From: an uncultured Clostridia bacterium
GTDB taxonomy: Bacteria; Bacillota; Clostridia; Lachnospirales; Anaerotignaceae
DNA length: 41,358 nt
Direction: 5' to 3'
Assembly (NCBI GenBank): GCA_944381455.1
Contig: CALWLF010000088.1
Coordinates: 1 to 41,358 of the forward strand
Shown here piece by piece: positions 1 through 8,061 of this stretch. The notes beneath the pieces are model-generated. The model was not told the DNA's origin. It saw nothing but the letters and a program-made list of their open reading frames with translations, and did not search any database. Every line of letters starts with the position of its first letter. The stretch's first letter is position 1. Made by a program: the position numbers and the translations under genes.

Positions 1-681
1 GGCAAAATGCAGCTGCTCGGTACTGATAGCACCCAAAGAAAGGTGGTCCAAATGATGTTCCAAGGAAAAATAATCCCGTACGCCGCGCATGAAACGCAGC
101 TGCTGCAATTCGGAAAAAGAAATATGGTCTTTTTGAAAACAAGGATGGTTGGGACCGACGTAGATGCAGGCCTTTTTCACATCCATTGGTCCAAATACCA
201 GTTTTTTGTGGCCCATGATATGTTGAAAGCTTTTCAGCTGCTTTTGCGCAATATAGACGATGCCAAGCTCGCTGATGCCTCTGGCTACCCAGTCGCTTAC
301 CTCCTCCACCGTCCCCTCCTGATGCTCCACCACATAGCCCTTTGGGTGCCAATGACAATAAAAATCGGCTAAAAGCCGGGCGATCATATTGCTGGGATAA
401 GTGGAGAGGGCAAATTTTTTTCCTTGATTATGGTCAGCCATGGCATTGATGACGGACATACTTTTTAATACCATTTGGGCATATTCCCGCACCGTTTCTC
501 CATATGGCGTAATTTGCAGACCTCGGCTGGTGCGTTCAAAAAGTTTTCTGCCCAATTCTTTTTCCATGGCAGAAATGGTTTTGCTGACATTTGGCTGGGT
601 GGTATAAAGACACTCGGCAGCCTGATTGAAGCTGCCTTTGTCGCAGGCAACGATGAAATACTCCAGTTGTTTAATTTCCAT
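1..681 (-). CDS. LysR-family transcriptional regulator, 3' end outside window
   Basis: The first 227 codons of a LysR-type regulator are visible and the frame is still open at the left edge of the window. The N-terminus MEIKQLEYFIVACDKGSF and the following QAAECLYTTQPNVSKTIS segment are a typical LysR winged helix-turn-helix (about residues 1-60). The rest is the start of the effector-binding domain. The start at 681 is supported by a GGGAGG ribosome site at 689-694. The gene is divergent from the AraC-type regulator at 848, and its promoter (727-755) carries a palindrome at the expected start site. Which genes it regulates is unknown. The family is clear; the ligand cannot be read from the sequence. 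Confidence 0.93.
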   Translation of the reverse strand, partial: MEIKQLEYFIVACDKGSFNQAAECLYTTQPNVSKTISAMEKELGRKLFERTSRGLQITPYGETVREYAQMVLKSMSVINAMADHNQGKKFALSTYPSNMIARLLADFYCHWHPKGYVVEHQEGTVEEVSDWVARGISELGIVYIAQKQLKSFQHIMGHKKLVFGPMDVKKACIYVGPNHPCFQKDHISFSELQQLRFMRGVRDYFSLEHHLDHLSLGAISTEQLHFA

Positions 682-703
682 GATGGAACCTCCCTGATTT
701 ATA

Positions 704-719
704 GTTAGATATAACTAAC
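704..719. promoter_or_regulatory. Palindromic operator GTTAG-N6-CTAAC, copy 1
   Basis: GTTAG (704-708), six bases, CTAAC (715-719). It lies directly at and below the predicted start of the LysR transcript, a position suited to repression. An identical arrangement occurs at 807-822. Confidence 0.6.
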
Positions 720-726
720 AACAAAG

Positions 727-755
727 AGTATACAAATGGTCCATTTCTTTGTCAA
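727..755 (-). promoter_or_regulatory. Sigma-A promoter of the LysR gene
   Basis: On the minus strand a perfect -35 TTGACA (755-750) is followed after 17 bases by TATACT (732-727). Transcription would start near 720, at the edge of the palindrome at 704-719. Confidence 0.75.
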
Positions 756-774
756 GTATTCCGTCAGAAAAAGG

Positions 775-803
775 TTGCAAGAAACGGAAAGGTGTCGTAT
801 GCT
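775..803 (+). promoter_or_regulatory. Promoter of the AraC-type regulator operon
   Basis: TTGCAA (775-780), 17-base spacer, TATGCT (798-803). Transcription would begin near 809, inside the second palindrome. The hexamers are good but not perfect matches to the consensus. Confidence 0.5.
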
Positions 804-806
804 TTA

Positions 807-822
807 GTTAGCTTTTACTAAC
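807..822. promoter_or_regulatory. Palindromic operator GTTAG-N6-CTAAC, copy 2
   Basis: GTTAG (807-811), CTTTTA, CTAAC (818-822), with partly symmetric flanks (CTTTA before, CTAAAG after). It overlaps the start region of the AraC promoter. It has the same half-sites and spacing as 704-719, so one dimeric regulator probably binds both. Confidence 0.6.
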
Positions 823-847
823 CTAAAGAAAGAGAGAAGGTTTCTTC

Positions 848-1798
848 ATGTTGACAGAATTTTTTTCCCGCTTTGCCCTTCCCTTTTCCCCGCTTTGGCA
901 GGATTTGCTGCCAGGGGTGCGCGCCTGCCGGGTTTCCATCTGCGCGCAAACAAAAATGGAAACGTCCCTTTCCGTTTGCAGACAGGAAAATGAGACGGAA
1001 CTCTTTTTTTGTTTTTCGGGACAGATGGAGCTTTGGAGAGGAGAGAAAAAACACTGGTCTTTGACTGGCAACTGCATGCTGCTGTGCCTGCCTGCTTCAG
1101 GTGAAAGGACCTTGGTGCTGCAAGGGGCATTGGAGGGAGTGCTGCTGGCCATTCAAAATGATGCCTTTTGTTTTTGGATGAAGCAAAACAGAGAGAAACA
1201 AGAAACGACTTTGGCCGAAAAAGCAAAAATGCAAAAGCTCATGGTGGAACAAGGCTGGCTAATACAGCCTTTGGATTGGCCGGCGGCATTTTTGGATGCA
1301 TGGAGCCGGCTTTCGCCAAAAGAGCAAGGGCTTTGCTGTTTGACAAAGGGGATGGAGATTTGCGGCCGCATCGAGCAGAAGACGCTTGCCGAAGGAACTT
1401 CTTTTGCCCTGCGCAACGCATGCCAGACAAGGCAGATGGCTGCCATGGCAGCTTATCTGGAGGCACATTTGGATGAAAAGCTGACCATTGCCAGCTTAAG
1501 CCGGCGTTTTTATATGTCTCAGACGGCTTTGAAAACGGCTTTTCGCAGCCATTTTGGCTTGCCAGTGCATTGTTATTTGCAGCAAAAACGAATGGAACGG
1601 GCAGAACAGGCTTTAAGAGAAGGAGAAAAAAGCATTTTGGAAGTGGCTCATGCAGTGGGATACGAAAGCATCAGTCAATTCAATGCCTGTTTTAAGCGCT
1701 TTTTTGGCGTAACACCAACGCAATATCGAAAATTGTCCGATTCCGGCAAAAATGGACCATTTCCGTTAGACGAAACAAACTCTCCTCGTTTATCATAA
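848..1798 (+). CDS. AraC-family transcriptional regulator
   Basis: A 316-residue protein with a variable N-terminal sensing region and a C-terminal AraC/XylS DNA-binding domain (about residues 198-296). The two helix-turn-helix motifs are visible: LTIASLSRRFYMSQTALKTA, then SILEVAHAVGYESISQFNAC followed by the family signature FKRFFGVTPTQYRK. The start has a GAGAGAAGG ribosome site. The layout resembles PchR/YbtA-type regulators of metal or siderophore genes, which fits the metal ATPase downstream, but the ligand is not evident. It lies 47 bases upstream of a micro-ORF and DUF6110-like gene and is probably co-transcribed with them. Confidence 0.92.
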   Translation: MLTEFFSRFALPFSPLWQDLLPGVRACRVSICAQTKMETSLSVCRQENETELFFCFSGQMELWRGEKKHWSLTGNCMLLCLPASGERTLVLQGALEGVLLAIQNDAFCFWMKQNREKQETTLAEKAKMQKLMVEQGWLIQPLDWPAAFLDAWSRLSPKEQGLCCLTKGMEICGRIEQKTLAEGTSFALRNACQTRQMAAMAAYLEAHLDEKLTIASLSRRFYMSQTALKTAFRSHFGLPVHCYLQQKRMERAEQALREGEKSILEVAHAVGYESISQFNACFKRFFGVTPTQYRKLSDSGKNGPFPLDETNSPRLS

Positions 1799-1845
1799 GA
1801 GTTCGAAAAGCAGTGCAACGAACGACACAAAAAGGAGGAATTGGG

Positions 1846-1926
1846 TTGAAACAACATCGATTTTGGGCCTGGGGTGCTCTTTTTTGTATGGCAATGGTAA
1901 TGATAACGGGATATCAAAAAAAATAA
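1846..1926 (+). CDS. 26-residue hydrophobic micro-protein
   Basis: A TTG start at 1846 lies eight bases after a very strong AAAGGAGG site (1831-1838) and opens a 26-codon frame ending in TAA. The peptide starts (M)KQHRFWAWGALFCMAM and ends ITGYQKK: basic and aromatic residues, one short hydrophobic segment, basic tail. From memory it resembles small DUF6219-like peptides of Clostridia, although most members I recall are longer. Its position between the AraC regulator and the DUF6110-like gene, with a 19-base gap to the latter, suggests a membrane peptide of the metal-transport unit. No function can be assigned. Confidence 0.6.
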   Translation: MKQHRFWAWGALFCMAMVMITGYQKK

Positions 1927-1945
1927 TGAGAAAGGAAGAACAAAG

Positions 1946-2218
1946 ATGAATGGATACCACAAATTGGCTTGTTTTGCAGGCGGAGTGCTGTTTGGCTCCT
2001 TTGGCGTGAAACTTCTGACCAGCCAGGATGCGAAAAAAACGTATATCAAAGCAACGGCAGCCGGGCTGCGCATGAAAGACAGCGTGATGAAAACGGTCAC
2101 CGATGCCCAAGAAAATGTCAATGATATTGTGGCTTCGGCCAAGGACATCAACGAAGCCCGCTACATGGCAGCCCAAGAAGCTGAACTGGAAAACCATGTA
2201 GAAGACGAGGCAGAATGA
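1946..2218 (+). CDS. DUF6110-like small protein of the metal-ATPase locus
   Basis: A 90-residue protein. Residues 7-26 (LACFAGGVLFGSFGVKLLTS) form a Gly-rich hydrophobic segment that probably inserts in or lies on the membrane. The rest is a charged helical tail (KDSVMKTVTDAQENVNDIVA) with an acidic end. Size, layout and neighbourhood match what I recall of DUF6110 proteins, which commonly sit beside heavy-metal P-type ATPases in Clostridia. A GAAAGGAAG ribosome site precedes it. It may be an accessory or metal-handling subunit of the ATPase; that is inference from position. Confidence 0.7.
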   Translation: MNGYHKLACFAGGVLFGSFGVKLLTSQDAKKTYIKATAAGLRMKDSVMKTVTDAQENVNDIVASAKDINEARYMAAQEAELENHVEDEAE

Positions 2219-2249
2219 TGTAAGGCAGAAAAAAACTGTTTTTGGCGCA

Positions 2250-2317
2250 GCCTCCTCCATCCCCTTTGGAAGAGGCATGACAGATGGAGGATGGTTTTGG
2301 CCGATTTCATCTGTCAT
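2250..2317 (+). promoter_or_regulatory. Structured leader with mutually exclusive helices upstream of the metal ATPase
   Basis: Three helices compete for the same bases. GCCTCcTCC (2250-2258) can pair with GGAaGAGGC (2268-2276). CCTCCATC (2254-2261) can pair perfectly with GATGGAGG (2283-2290). ATGACAGATG (2277-2286) can pair perfectly with CATCTGTCAT (2308-2317), which abuts the terminator hairpin. This is the geometry expected of an attenuator or riboswitch. I cannot match it to a known class by eye, and no ligand is shown. Confidence 0.4.
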
Positions 2318-2380
2318 AACCGCCCCAAAGCGAACTGTTGGGCCGTGCATCCCGCTGGAATTGTTTGGGGCGGTTTTTTT
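2318..2380 (+). terminator. Intrinsic terminator ahead of the P-type ATPase
   Basis: A perfect 12-bp stem, AACCGCCCCAAA (2318-2329) with TTTGGGGCGGTT (2364-2375), has a 34-base loop and runs into a T7 tract (2374-2380). It ends the AraC/DUF6110 transcript or, if conditional, gates read-through into the ATPase that starts at 2469. No convincing promoter is visible between 2381 and 2468, which favours the conditional reading. Confidence 0.8.
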
Positions 2381-2468
2381 GTATGGAACAAATCCTGAAA
2401 GCGGATTGGCAAGAAGCTGCGCCGAGAACAGTTTCTTTTTTATTTGCATCCAATCAAAGGAGACAGAT

Positions 2469-4562
2469 ATGAAAGCAACCATTGAACATGAAAGCCGCGG
2501 CAGAATACGGCTGCGGCTTTTGCAACAGTATATGTCAATCCAGCAGGCAGATCATCTGGAGCTTTGGCTGCAACAGCAGCCCTTTATTTCCCGGGCAGTC
2601 GTTCATGAAAGAACCTGCTGTGCCATCATTTATTATACCGGTCCTAGAGCAGCAGTGCTGGACTGTATCTGTCAGTTTTCCTGGCAGAAGGCGGAAGAAG
2701 CCTTTCCCCTGCCCTTTCACAGCAGCCGTGCCCTCAACCGCACCTTTGAAGAGAAACTGGTGCAAAAAGTACTGGCGAAAGCGGCCGCTGCGTTGTTTTT
2801 GCCAAAGCCGCTGCGTTTGGCTAGAATGATGCTTCATGCAGTGCCGTTTTTTTGCCGCGGTCTGAGGTGTATTTTACGGCGCCAAATGAAAATTGAGGTT
2901 CTAGACGGCTGTTCCATTGCTTTATCCATGTACCGCCGAGATTTTGGGACGGCCGGCATGGTCATGTTTTTGCTGGAACTGGGCGAACTGCTGGAAGAAT
3001 GGACCAGGCGAAAATCGGTGGAAGATTTGGCCCGCTGCATGTCGTTGCAGGTGGACCGGGTTTGGGTTTGGACGGACCAAGGAGAAGTGCTTTTGCCGGT
3101 CTCTCAGGTGAAATGCGGCGACCAGGTGATTTTGAGGGCCGGAAGCGTCATTCCCTTTGACGGGCGTATTTTGGAAGGAGAATTGGCCGTTAATCAGGCT
3201 TCCTTTACGGGAGAAGCTCTTCCAGTACAAAAGAATGCTGGCAAAACTGTCTATGCCGGCACAGTGGTGGAAGAAGGAGAAGCAAAAATGGAAGTGATGC
3301 AGCTGGCAAACGAGAGCCGGTATGCAAAGATTGTGGCCATGATTGAGCAATCCGAGCAATTGAAATCTGCCACCGAAAGCAAGGCTGCCCGCCTGGCAGA
3401 CCGCCTGGTGCCTTATACGTTTGGGGCAAGCCTTCTTTGCCTGGCCTTCACCAAAAACGCTTCCCGCGCCAGCTCCGTTTTGATGGTGGATTTTTCCTGT
3501 GCGCTGAAGCTGGCCATTCCTTTGGCCGTTTTATCAGCCATGCGCCAAGCGGGAAAAGATCATATTACCGTTAAAGGCGGCAAATTTTTGGAAGCCATTG
3601 CCAAAGCAGATACCATTGTTTTTGATAAAACTGGCACCCTCACCCATGCCTGCCCCAAAGTGGTGCAGGTCATTGCCTTCGACGGCCAGGATCCAGAAGA
3701 AATGCTGCGCCTTGCCGCCTGTTTGGAAGAGCACTTCCCCCACTCTATGGCCAAGGCTGTGGTGGAGGAAGCAAAACGGCGGGGATTAGAGCATGAGGAA
3801 TTTCATACAAAGGTGGAATATATTGTGGCCCATGGCATCGCCAGCACAGTAGAAGGCAAGCAAGTGCGCATTGGCAGCGCCCATTATTTGTTTGAAGACT
3901 GCGGCTGTGTGGTACCGGAAGGAGAAGAAGAACGGTTTGCATCGCTTCCTGCCCAGTATTCCCATTTGTATCTGGCCATTGGCCAGCGCCTTTCTGCCGT
4001 TCTTTGCATTGCAGATCCGCTGCGGGCCGAGGCAAAAGAAGTGCTGGCTTATTTGAAGCGGCAGGGAATCCGGCAGACGGTGATGCTCACCGGAGACAGC
4101 TATCGCACCGCCTGTGCCATCGCCCAGGAGGTGGGGGTGGATCAGTTTCGGGCAGAAGTACTGCCGGAAGATAAGGCCAAAGAGGTGGCAAAGCGGAGAG
4201 CACAGGGCCATATTGTGGTGATGGTGGGAGATGGCATCAATGACTCCCCTGCTCTCTCAGAAGCCGATGTGGGCATCGCCATACAAGATGGGGCGGCCAT
4301 TGCCCAGGAAATTGCCGATGTGACACTTTCGGCCGAAAGCCTGTGGGAACTGGTGCTGCTGCGGCAAATTGCAATGGCATTGATGAAGCGCATCCAATGG
4401 AATTATCGGTTTGTCATAGGCTTTAATGGCAGCTTGATTGCAGCCGGTCTGGCCGGACTGCTTTCGCCTGCAACGTCTGCCTTGCTGCATAATCTTTCCA
4501 CTTTGGCCATCAGTGTTCACAGCATGGGCCCTTTGAAAGAACCGCCTTTACCCCTTTCTTGA
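2469..4562 (+). CDS. Heavy-metal P1B-type ATPase with atypical metal-site motif
   Basis: A 697-residue cation pump. The ATG at 2469 is chosen because AAAGGAGA precedes it and the protein then begins with an HMA_2-like domain (GRIRLRLLQQYMSIQQADHL) that lacks the CxxC pair. The usual P-type features are present in order: FTGEALPV actuator loop, phosphorylation site DKTGT at D386, the P1B-specific HP dipeptide in HFPHSMAK, and the hinge GDGINDSPAL. The membrane segment before the phosphorylation site reads DFSCALKLAIP (C344) instead of the CPC, SPC or CPH motifs of the best-known subgroups, so the metal is not obvious. The first membrane helices are few, as in this clostridial subgroup. It is likely an exporter for Fe, Mn or another transition metal. 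Confidence 0.9.
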   Translation: MKATIEHESRGRIRLRLLQQYMSIQQADHLELWLQQQPFISRAVVHERTCCAIIYYTGPRAAVLDCICQFSWQKAEEAFPLPFHSSRALNRTFEEKLVQKVLAKAAAALFLPKPLRLARMMLHAVPFFCRGLRCILRRQMKIEVLDGCSIALSMYRRDFGTAGMVMFLLELGELLEEWTRRKSVEDLARCMSLQVDRVWVWTDQGEVLLPVSQVKCGDQVILRAGSVIPFDGRILEGELAVNQASFTGEALPVQKNAGKTVYAGTVVEEGEAKMEVMQLANESRYAKIVAMIEQSEQLKSATESKAARLADRLVPYTFGASLLCLAFTKNASRASSVLMVDFSCALKLAIPLAVLSAMRQAGKDHITVKGGKFLEAIAKADTIVFDKTGTLTHACPKVVQVIAFDGQDPEEMLRLAACLEEHFPHSMAKAVVEEAKRRGLEHEEFHTKVEYIVAHGIASTVEGKQVRIGSAHYLFEDCGCVVPEGEEERFASLPAQYSHLYLAIGQRLSAVLCIADPLRAEAKEVLAYLKRQGIRQTVMLTGDSYRTACAIAQEVGVDQFRAEVLPEDKAKEVAKRRAQGHIVVMVGDGINDSPALSEADVGIAIQDGAAIAQEIADVTLSAESLWELVLLRQIAMALMKRIQWNYRFVIGFNGSLIAAGLAGLLSPATSALLHNLSTLAISVHSMGPLKEPPLPLS

Positions 4563-4565
4563 TGA

Positions 4566-4643
4566 AAAAGACTGCTGCGGCAGTTTTCTAAGAAAAAAAC
4601 ATGAAACACATTTTCTTGGAAAATTGCTTTGCGGCAGTCTTTT
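4566..4643 (+). terminator. Long hairpin terminator after the P-type ATPase
   Basis: The outer stem AAAAGACTGC (4566-4575) pairs with GCAGTCTTTT (4634-4643). An inner 17-bp stem, 4580-4596 with 4611-4627, is complete at the RNA level because its only two deviations are G-U pairs. The stems are joined by a small internal loop. It begins three bases after the ATPase stop codon. Confidence 0.7.
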
Positions 4644-4672
4644 GTTGTATTGGAAAATCATTGGAACAAAAA

Positions 4673-4742
4673 GAGAAAAACCACTTTATGCTGCTTGCTG
4701 CCCAGGAGAGATACAGCAATTAAAGCAAAAAGTGGTTTTCTC
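4673..4742 (-). terminator. Hairpin terminator of the RND efflux operon
   Basis: GAGAAAAACCACTTT (4673-4687) pairs with AAAGTGGTTTTCTC (4729-4742) with one bulged base. On the minus strand the stem runs out into TTTTTCTCTTTTTG, a good U-tract. Positions 4743-4893 hold only a further palindrome (4852-4862 with 4876-4886) and no credible gene. Confidence 0.65.
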
Positions 4743-4893
4743 CCAAATAGGATTGAAAGTAGTGAAAGTAGCGCTTGTTCCAATGAGCGAACATGTCAAA
4801 CAAACTGCGGTGGCATCTGCAGCCTGTGTGCGGCTCTGTCTCCCCTACTTCTTCCTTCTTCTATGGTGGCGGCACAGAAGAAGGAACATATGG

Positions 4894-7800
4894 TTAACAG
4901 CATTCTCTTTCCACTTCAAACGGGTTTGCCTTTGGCTTAATGTGGAATTTCTTTCGTACCGTGTTGGAGATGCGGTCGAAGAACATATAAAGCAAAGGCA
5001 CCACAACCAGTGTTAGGAATGTACTTGTTGCAAGGCCGCCGGCAATAACCAGGCCCATGCCGCGCAACATTTCGCTGTTGGAACCGTTGGAAAAAATCAT
5101 GGGGAACTGCCCCAAGATGGTGGTTAAGGCTGTCATCAAAATAGGCCGTAATCTGGTGGGACAGGCGGCCAAAACAGCTTCTGTCAGCTCATAACCGTCT
5201 CTTTCTCGTAATAAATTGATATAATCAATCAGCACAATACCGTTGTTTACAACAATGCCAACCAAAATCAAACAGCCGATCAAAGCCATCATACTGATGT
5301 GCTCTCCTGTGAGAAAGAGCAGGAAAATGGCGCCGGTAAAGGCCAACGGAATGGTAAACATAATGATAAATGGGTTAATCAAGGATTCAAACTGTGCAGC
5401 CATCACCATATAAACCAGCACAACGGCCAGCAGAATCACCAGGCCCAAAGAGGAAAAGGTATCGTTCATGGTTTCGTTGCTGCCGCCCAGCTTTGCAGTA
5501 TAGCCTTGCGGCATGGACATCTGATCCAGCATGGCCTGCACATCGTTTCCGACGCTGCCGCTGTCTCTGCCGTATACTTCACAAGAAACGGTGACATATC
5601 TCGTTTGGTCTTCGCGGTTGATGGAAGAAGGCACATCTTCCATGGAAATATCGGCAATGGCCGAAAGAGGAATGATGGAGCCGTCGCCGGTGGTAATGGA
5701 CATATCTTCCACATTGACAAGCGAAGAGGTTTTTTCTTCCGGCAAAACAACGATGATATCCATCTCTGTACCATCCGTTTTTAATGTGGTGGCCGTATAG
5801 CCGGAAACAGTGTTTTTCACTTGGTTTGCAACATCGGAACCGGTCAAACCATACTGACGGATTTTATCTTTATCCACAGTCAAGGCAATTTGTGTATCTT
5901 GATTGTCCAAGGAAGACGTGATTTGTCTGGTGCCTTCGATTTGTTCCATCTGGAAGGCAATCTGTTCGCTGATTTCTCTCATTTTGTCCAAGTCATCGCC
6001 GGTGATTTCCACTTCTACCCCGCCGCTGAACATGGAGGACATGCTGGAAGAAGACGAAACGGATATTTCTGCCCCTGCCACAGATTGGAGCATGGTTCTC
6101 ACCTCTTCCACAATTTCATCTGTGCTTCGGTTTCGTTCGGTTTTATCCACCAGTTCGCAGGTGATGCTGCTTTCTTCACTGGAGCCCATCATGGAACCGG
6201 AAGAACCGGAAAGGGAAACGGACATGGAAACCAGTTCCGGTATCTCCTCCAAAACTTCTTCCGCTTGCAGCGATAACGCATTGACTACTTCCAGCTGACT
6301 GCCTTTTGGCGCTTTGACAGTGACAGTAAACTCCCCTTCGTCGGAGGATGGCATCAGTTCCATGCCGATGGAAGGCACTAAACTTAAGGAAACAACAAAG
6401 AGGGCCATCACCACAAGCAGCGTCCGTTTTTTATGCCAAACGGCCCATTTTAAAAACCGGCCATAAATGGCATCCAGCTTTTTGATGAACCGGTCGAACA
6501 AGTCCAGCAGTTTATTGATAAAATCCAACTGTTTGGGGGCTCGGTTTCGATGAATGTTATTGACATAGTTGCCGGCAAACATGGGAACTACTGTCATCGA
6601 TGTGACCAAAGACATGGTTAAAGAGAAGATGATGGCAAAAGCCAAGTCTTTCATCATTTCAATCATCATGCCTGTCACAAACACGAAAGGAACGAATACC
6701 ACAATGGTAGTTAAGGTGGAGGCTACGATGGAAGCACGCACTTCTTTGCCGGCCAGGTAGGTCCCTTTGATTTTGCCATAACCTAAAGTGGTTCTGTAAC
6801 GATAAATGTTTTCCAGTACAACAACGGAGTTATCAACCAGCATCCCCACCCCAACAGATAGACCGCCCAAGGAGATCATGTTCAATGTGGTGCCGGAAAA
6901 ATACAGCAATACGAAGGTACCGATGATGGAGATGGGCATGGATACGGCAATGATGCCGGTTAAACCCACGTTTTTTAAGAATACAAACAGCACTAAGATG
7001 GATAAAAAGGCACCGGTATAGATGTTTGATAATACATTATTGATGGAATTTTCAATGCCGCTGGCCGATTCCATGGTGACATCGATGGTGATTTCCGGAT
7101 AATCTTTGGAGATGGCTTCTATTTCTTGTTCCACATCATCCACCACCGAAACAGTGTTGCCATCGCTGGACTTTGTGACGGAAATGGAGATACATTGCTC
7201 CCCATTATAACGACTGATGGACTGTGTTTCCTTGTCGCACTCTGTGATGGTGGCAATATCTTCTAACTTCAGCACCGTTCCTTCTGCAATTTGGATGGGT
7301 GTTTTTTTGATGTCTTCGATGCTTTCCATTTGCAGTTTCGTACTGATGGTCAAAGTTTTTTCGCCATAGTCGATACTGCCGCCAGATTGATTGCTGTTTT
7401 CAGCAGAAAGAATTTGACCGATGGAGCTCATGGTCAACCCATAGCCTTCCAATAATTCTGGATCAATTTCAATGCGGATTTCTTTTTGGGCGCCGCCCAT
7501 TACATCCACGGAAGCAACGCCGCTTTGACGTTCCAGCCGAGGTTCGATGTTGTCTTCCACAAATGTTTTCAATTCATATTCGTCCATGCTGTCAGAAGCC
7601 ACAACGGCCGTCAAAACGGGCATGGAGTTGGAATCCATTTTCATGATGGTGGGCGAGTCACAGTCGTCGGGCAGCATGGCCTCCACCATGCTCAATTTAT
7701 CCCGCAAGTTGGTGACTGCCGTATCCAGGTTTGTGCCATAGGTAAATTCAACCATCACCATAGAGCTGCCTTCGGAAGAGGTGGAGGAAATGGATTCCAC

Positions 7801-8028
7801 ATCTTCCACGTTGGCAATGGCACTTTCAATTTTCTCCGTTACCAGACTTTCCACTTCTTCCGGCCCGGCGTCTGCATAGCTGGTCATGACCATGACCATG
7901 GGCATATCCACATCTGGCGTTAAAGTCATTTCCATTCTTGTCAATGACACAATCCCTAAAATCACAACAATTAACATCACCATGATGATGGCAACAGGAC
8001 GTTTGATGGAAATTTTTGTAAAATCCAT
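4894..8028 (-). CDS. RND efflux transporter (HAE/SwrC-like)
   Basis: A 1044-residue inner-membrane pump, full length for the family. It starts with MDFTKISIKRPVAIIMVMLI, the usual N-terminal helix. It has the two large extracytoplasmic loops and the proton-relay helix reading GVGMLVDNSVVVLENIYRY; a single Asp followed by Asn is typical of Gram-positive members such as SwrC. The second half repeats the fold (VGIVVNNGIVLIDYINLLRE). The ATG at 8028 is preferred over an in-frame GTG at 8043, because that GTG overlaps the only ribosome-site candidate (GAAAGG, 8048-8043). The adaptor gene lies 33 bases upstream. Expected substrates are amphiphilic toxins or surfactants; specificity cannot be read. 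Confidence 0.93.
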   Translation of the reverse strand: MDFTKISIKRPVAIIMVMLIVVILGIVSLTRMEMTLTPDVDMPMVMVMTSYADAGPEEVESLVTEKIESAIANVEDVESISSTSSEGSSMVMVEFTYGTNLDTAVTNLRDKLSMVEAMLPDDCDSPTIMKMDSNSMPVLTAVVASDSMDEYELKTFVEDNIEPRLERQSGVASVDVMGGAQKEIRIEIDPELLEGYGLTMSSIGQILSAENSNQSGGSIDYGEKTLTISTKLQMESIEDIKKTPIQIAEGTVLKLEDIATITECDKETQSISRYNGEQCISISVTKSSDGNTVSVVDDVEQEIEAISKDYPEITIDVTMESASGIENSINNVLSNIYTGAFLSILVLFVFLKNVGLTGIIAVSMPISIIGTFVLLYFSGTTLNMISLGGLSVGVGMLVDNSVVVLENIYRYRTTLGYGKIKGTYLAGKEVRASIVASTLTTIVVFVPFVFVTGMMIEMMKDLAFAIIFSLTMSLVTSMTVVPMFAGNYVNNIHRNRAPKQLDFINKLLDLFDRFIKKLDAIYGRFLKWAVWHKKRTLLVVMALFVVSLSLVPSIGMELMPSSDEGEFTVTVKAPKGSQLEVVNALSLQAEEVLEEIPELVSMSVSLSGSSGSMMGSSEESSITCELVDKTERNRSTDEIVEEVRTMLQSVAGAEISVSSSSSMSSMFSGGVEVEITGDDLDKMREISEQIAFQMEQIEGTRQITSSLDNQDTQIALTVDKDKIRQYGLTGSDVANQVKNTVSGYTATTLKTDGTEMDIIVVLPEEKTSSLVNVEDMSITTGDGSIIPLSAIADISMEDVPSSINREDQTRYVTVSCEVYGRDSGSVGNDVQAMLDQMSMPQGYTAKLGGSNETMNDTFSSLGLVILLAVVLVYMVMAAQFESLINPFIIMFTIPLAFTGAIFLLFLTGEHISMMALIGCLILVGIVVNNGIVLIDYINLLRERDGYELTEAVLAACPTRLRPILMTALTTILGQFPMIFSNGSNSEMLRGMGLVIAGGLATSTFLTLVVVPLLYMFFDRISNTVRKKFHIKPKANPFEVERECC

Positions 8029-8061
8029 AGAGCGATCACACACCTTTCTGTCAAGACTTCC

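Noticed and set aside
735-745. AATGGTCCATT palindrome, with a near copy AATGGACCATT at 1751-1761
   Set aside because: The second copy lies inside the AraC coding region and the palindrome is short; chance is likely.
2250-2380. A known NiCo or yybP riboswitch
   Set aside because: I could not find the conserved cores of those classes by eye, so only a structured leader is claimed.
2277-2468. Upstream extension of the P-type ATPase by 64 residues
   Set aside because: It would translate through the terminator hairpin, has no ribosome site, and the added residues do not look like the family. ATG 2469 has AAAGGAGA and starts the HMA-like domain.
4852-4886. Perfect 11-bp inverted repeat TTCCTTCTTCT / AGAAGAAGGAA as a terminator
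   Set aside because: No T-run follows on either strand; the hairpin at 4673-4742 is the better terminator.
4624-5016. A 130-codon plus-strand frame after the ATPase
   Set aside because: It starts within the terminator hairpin, crosses the second hairpin and the end of the RND gene, and has no ribosome site.
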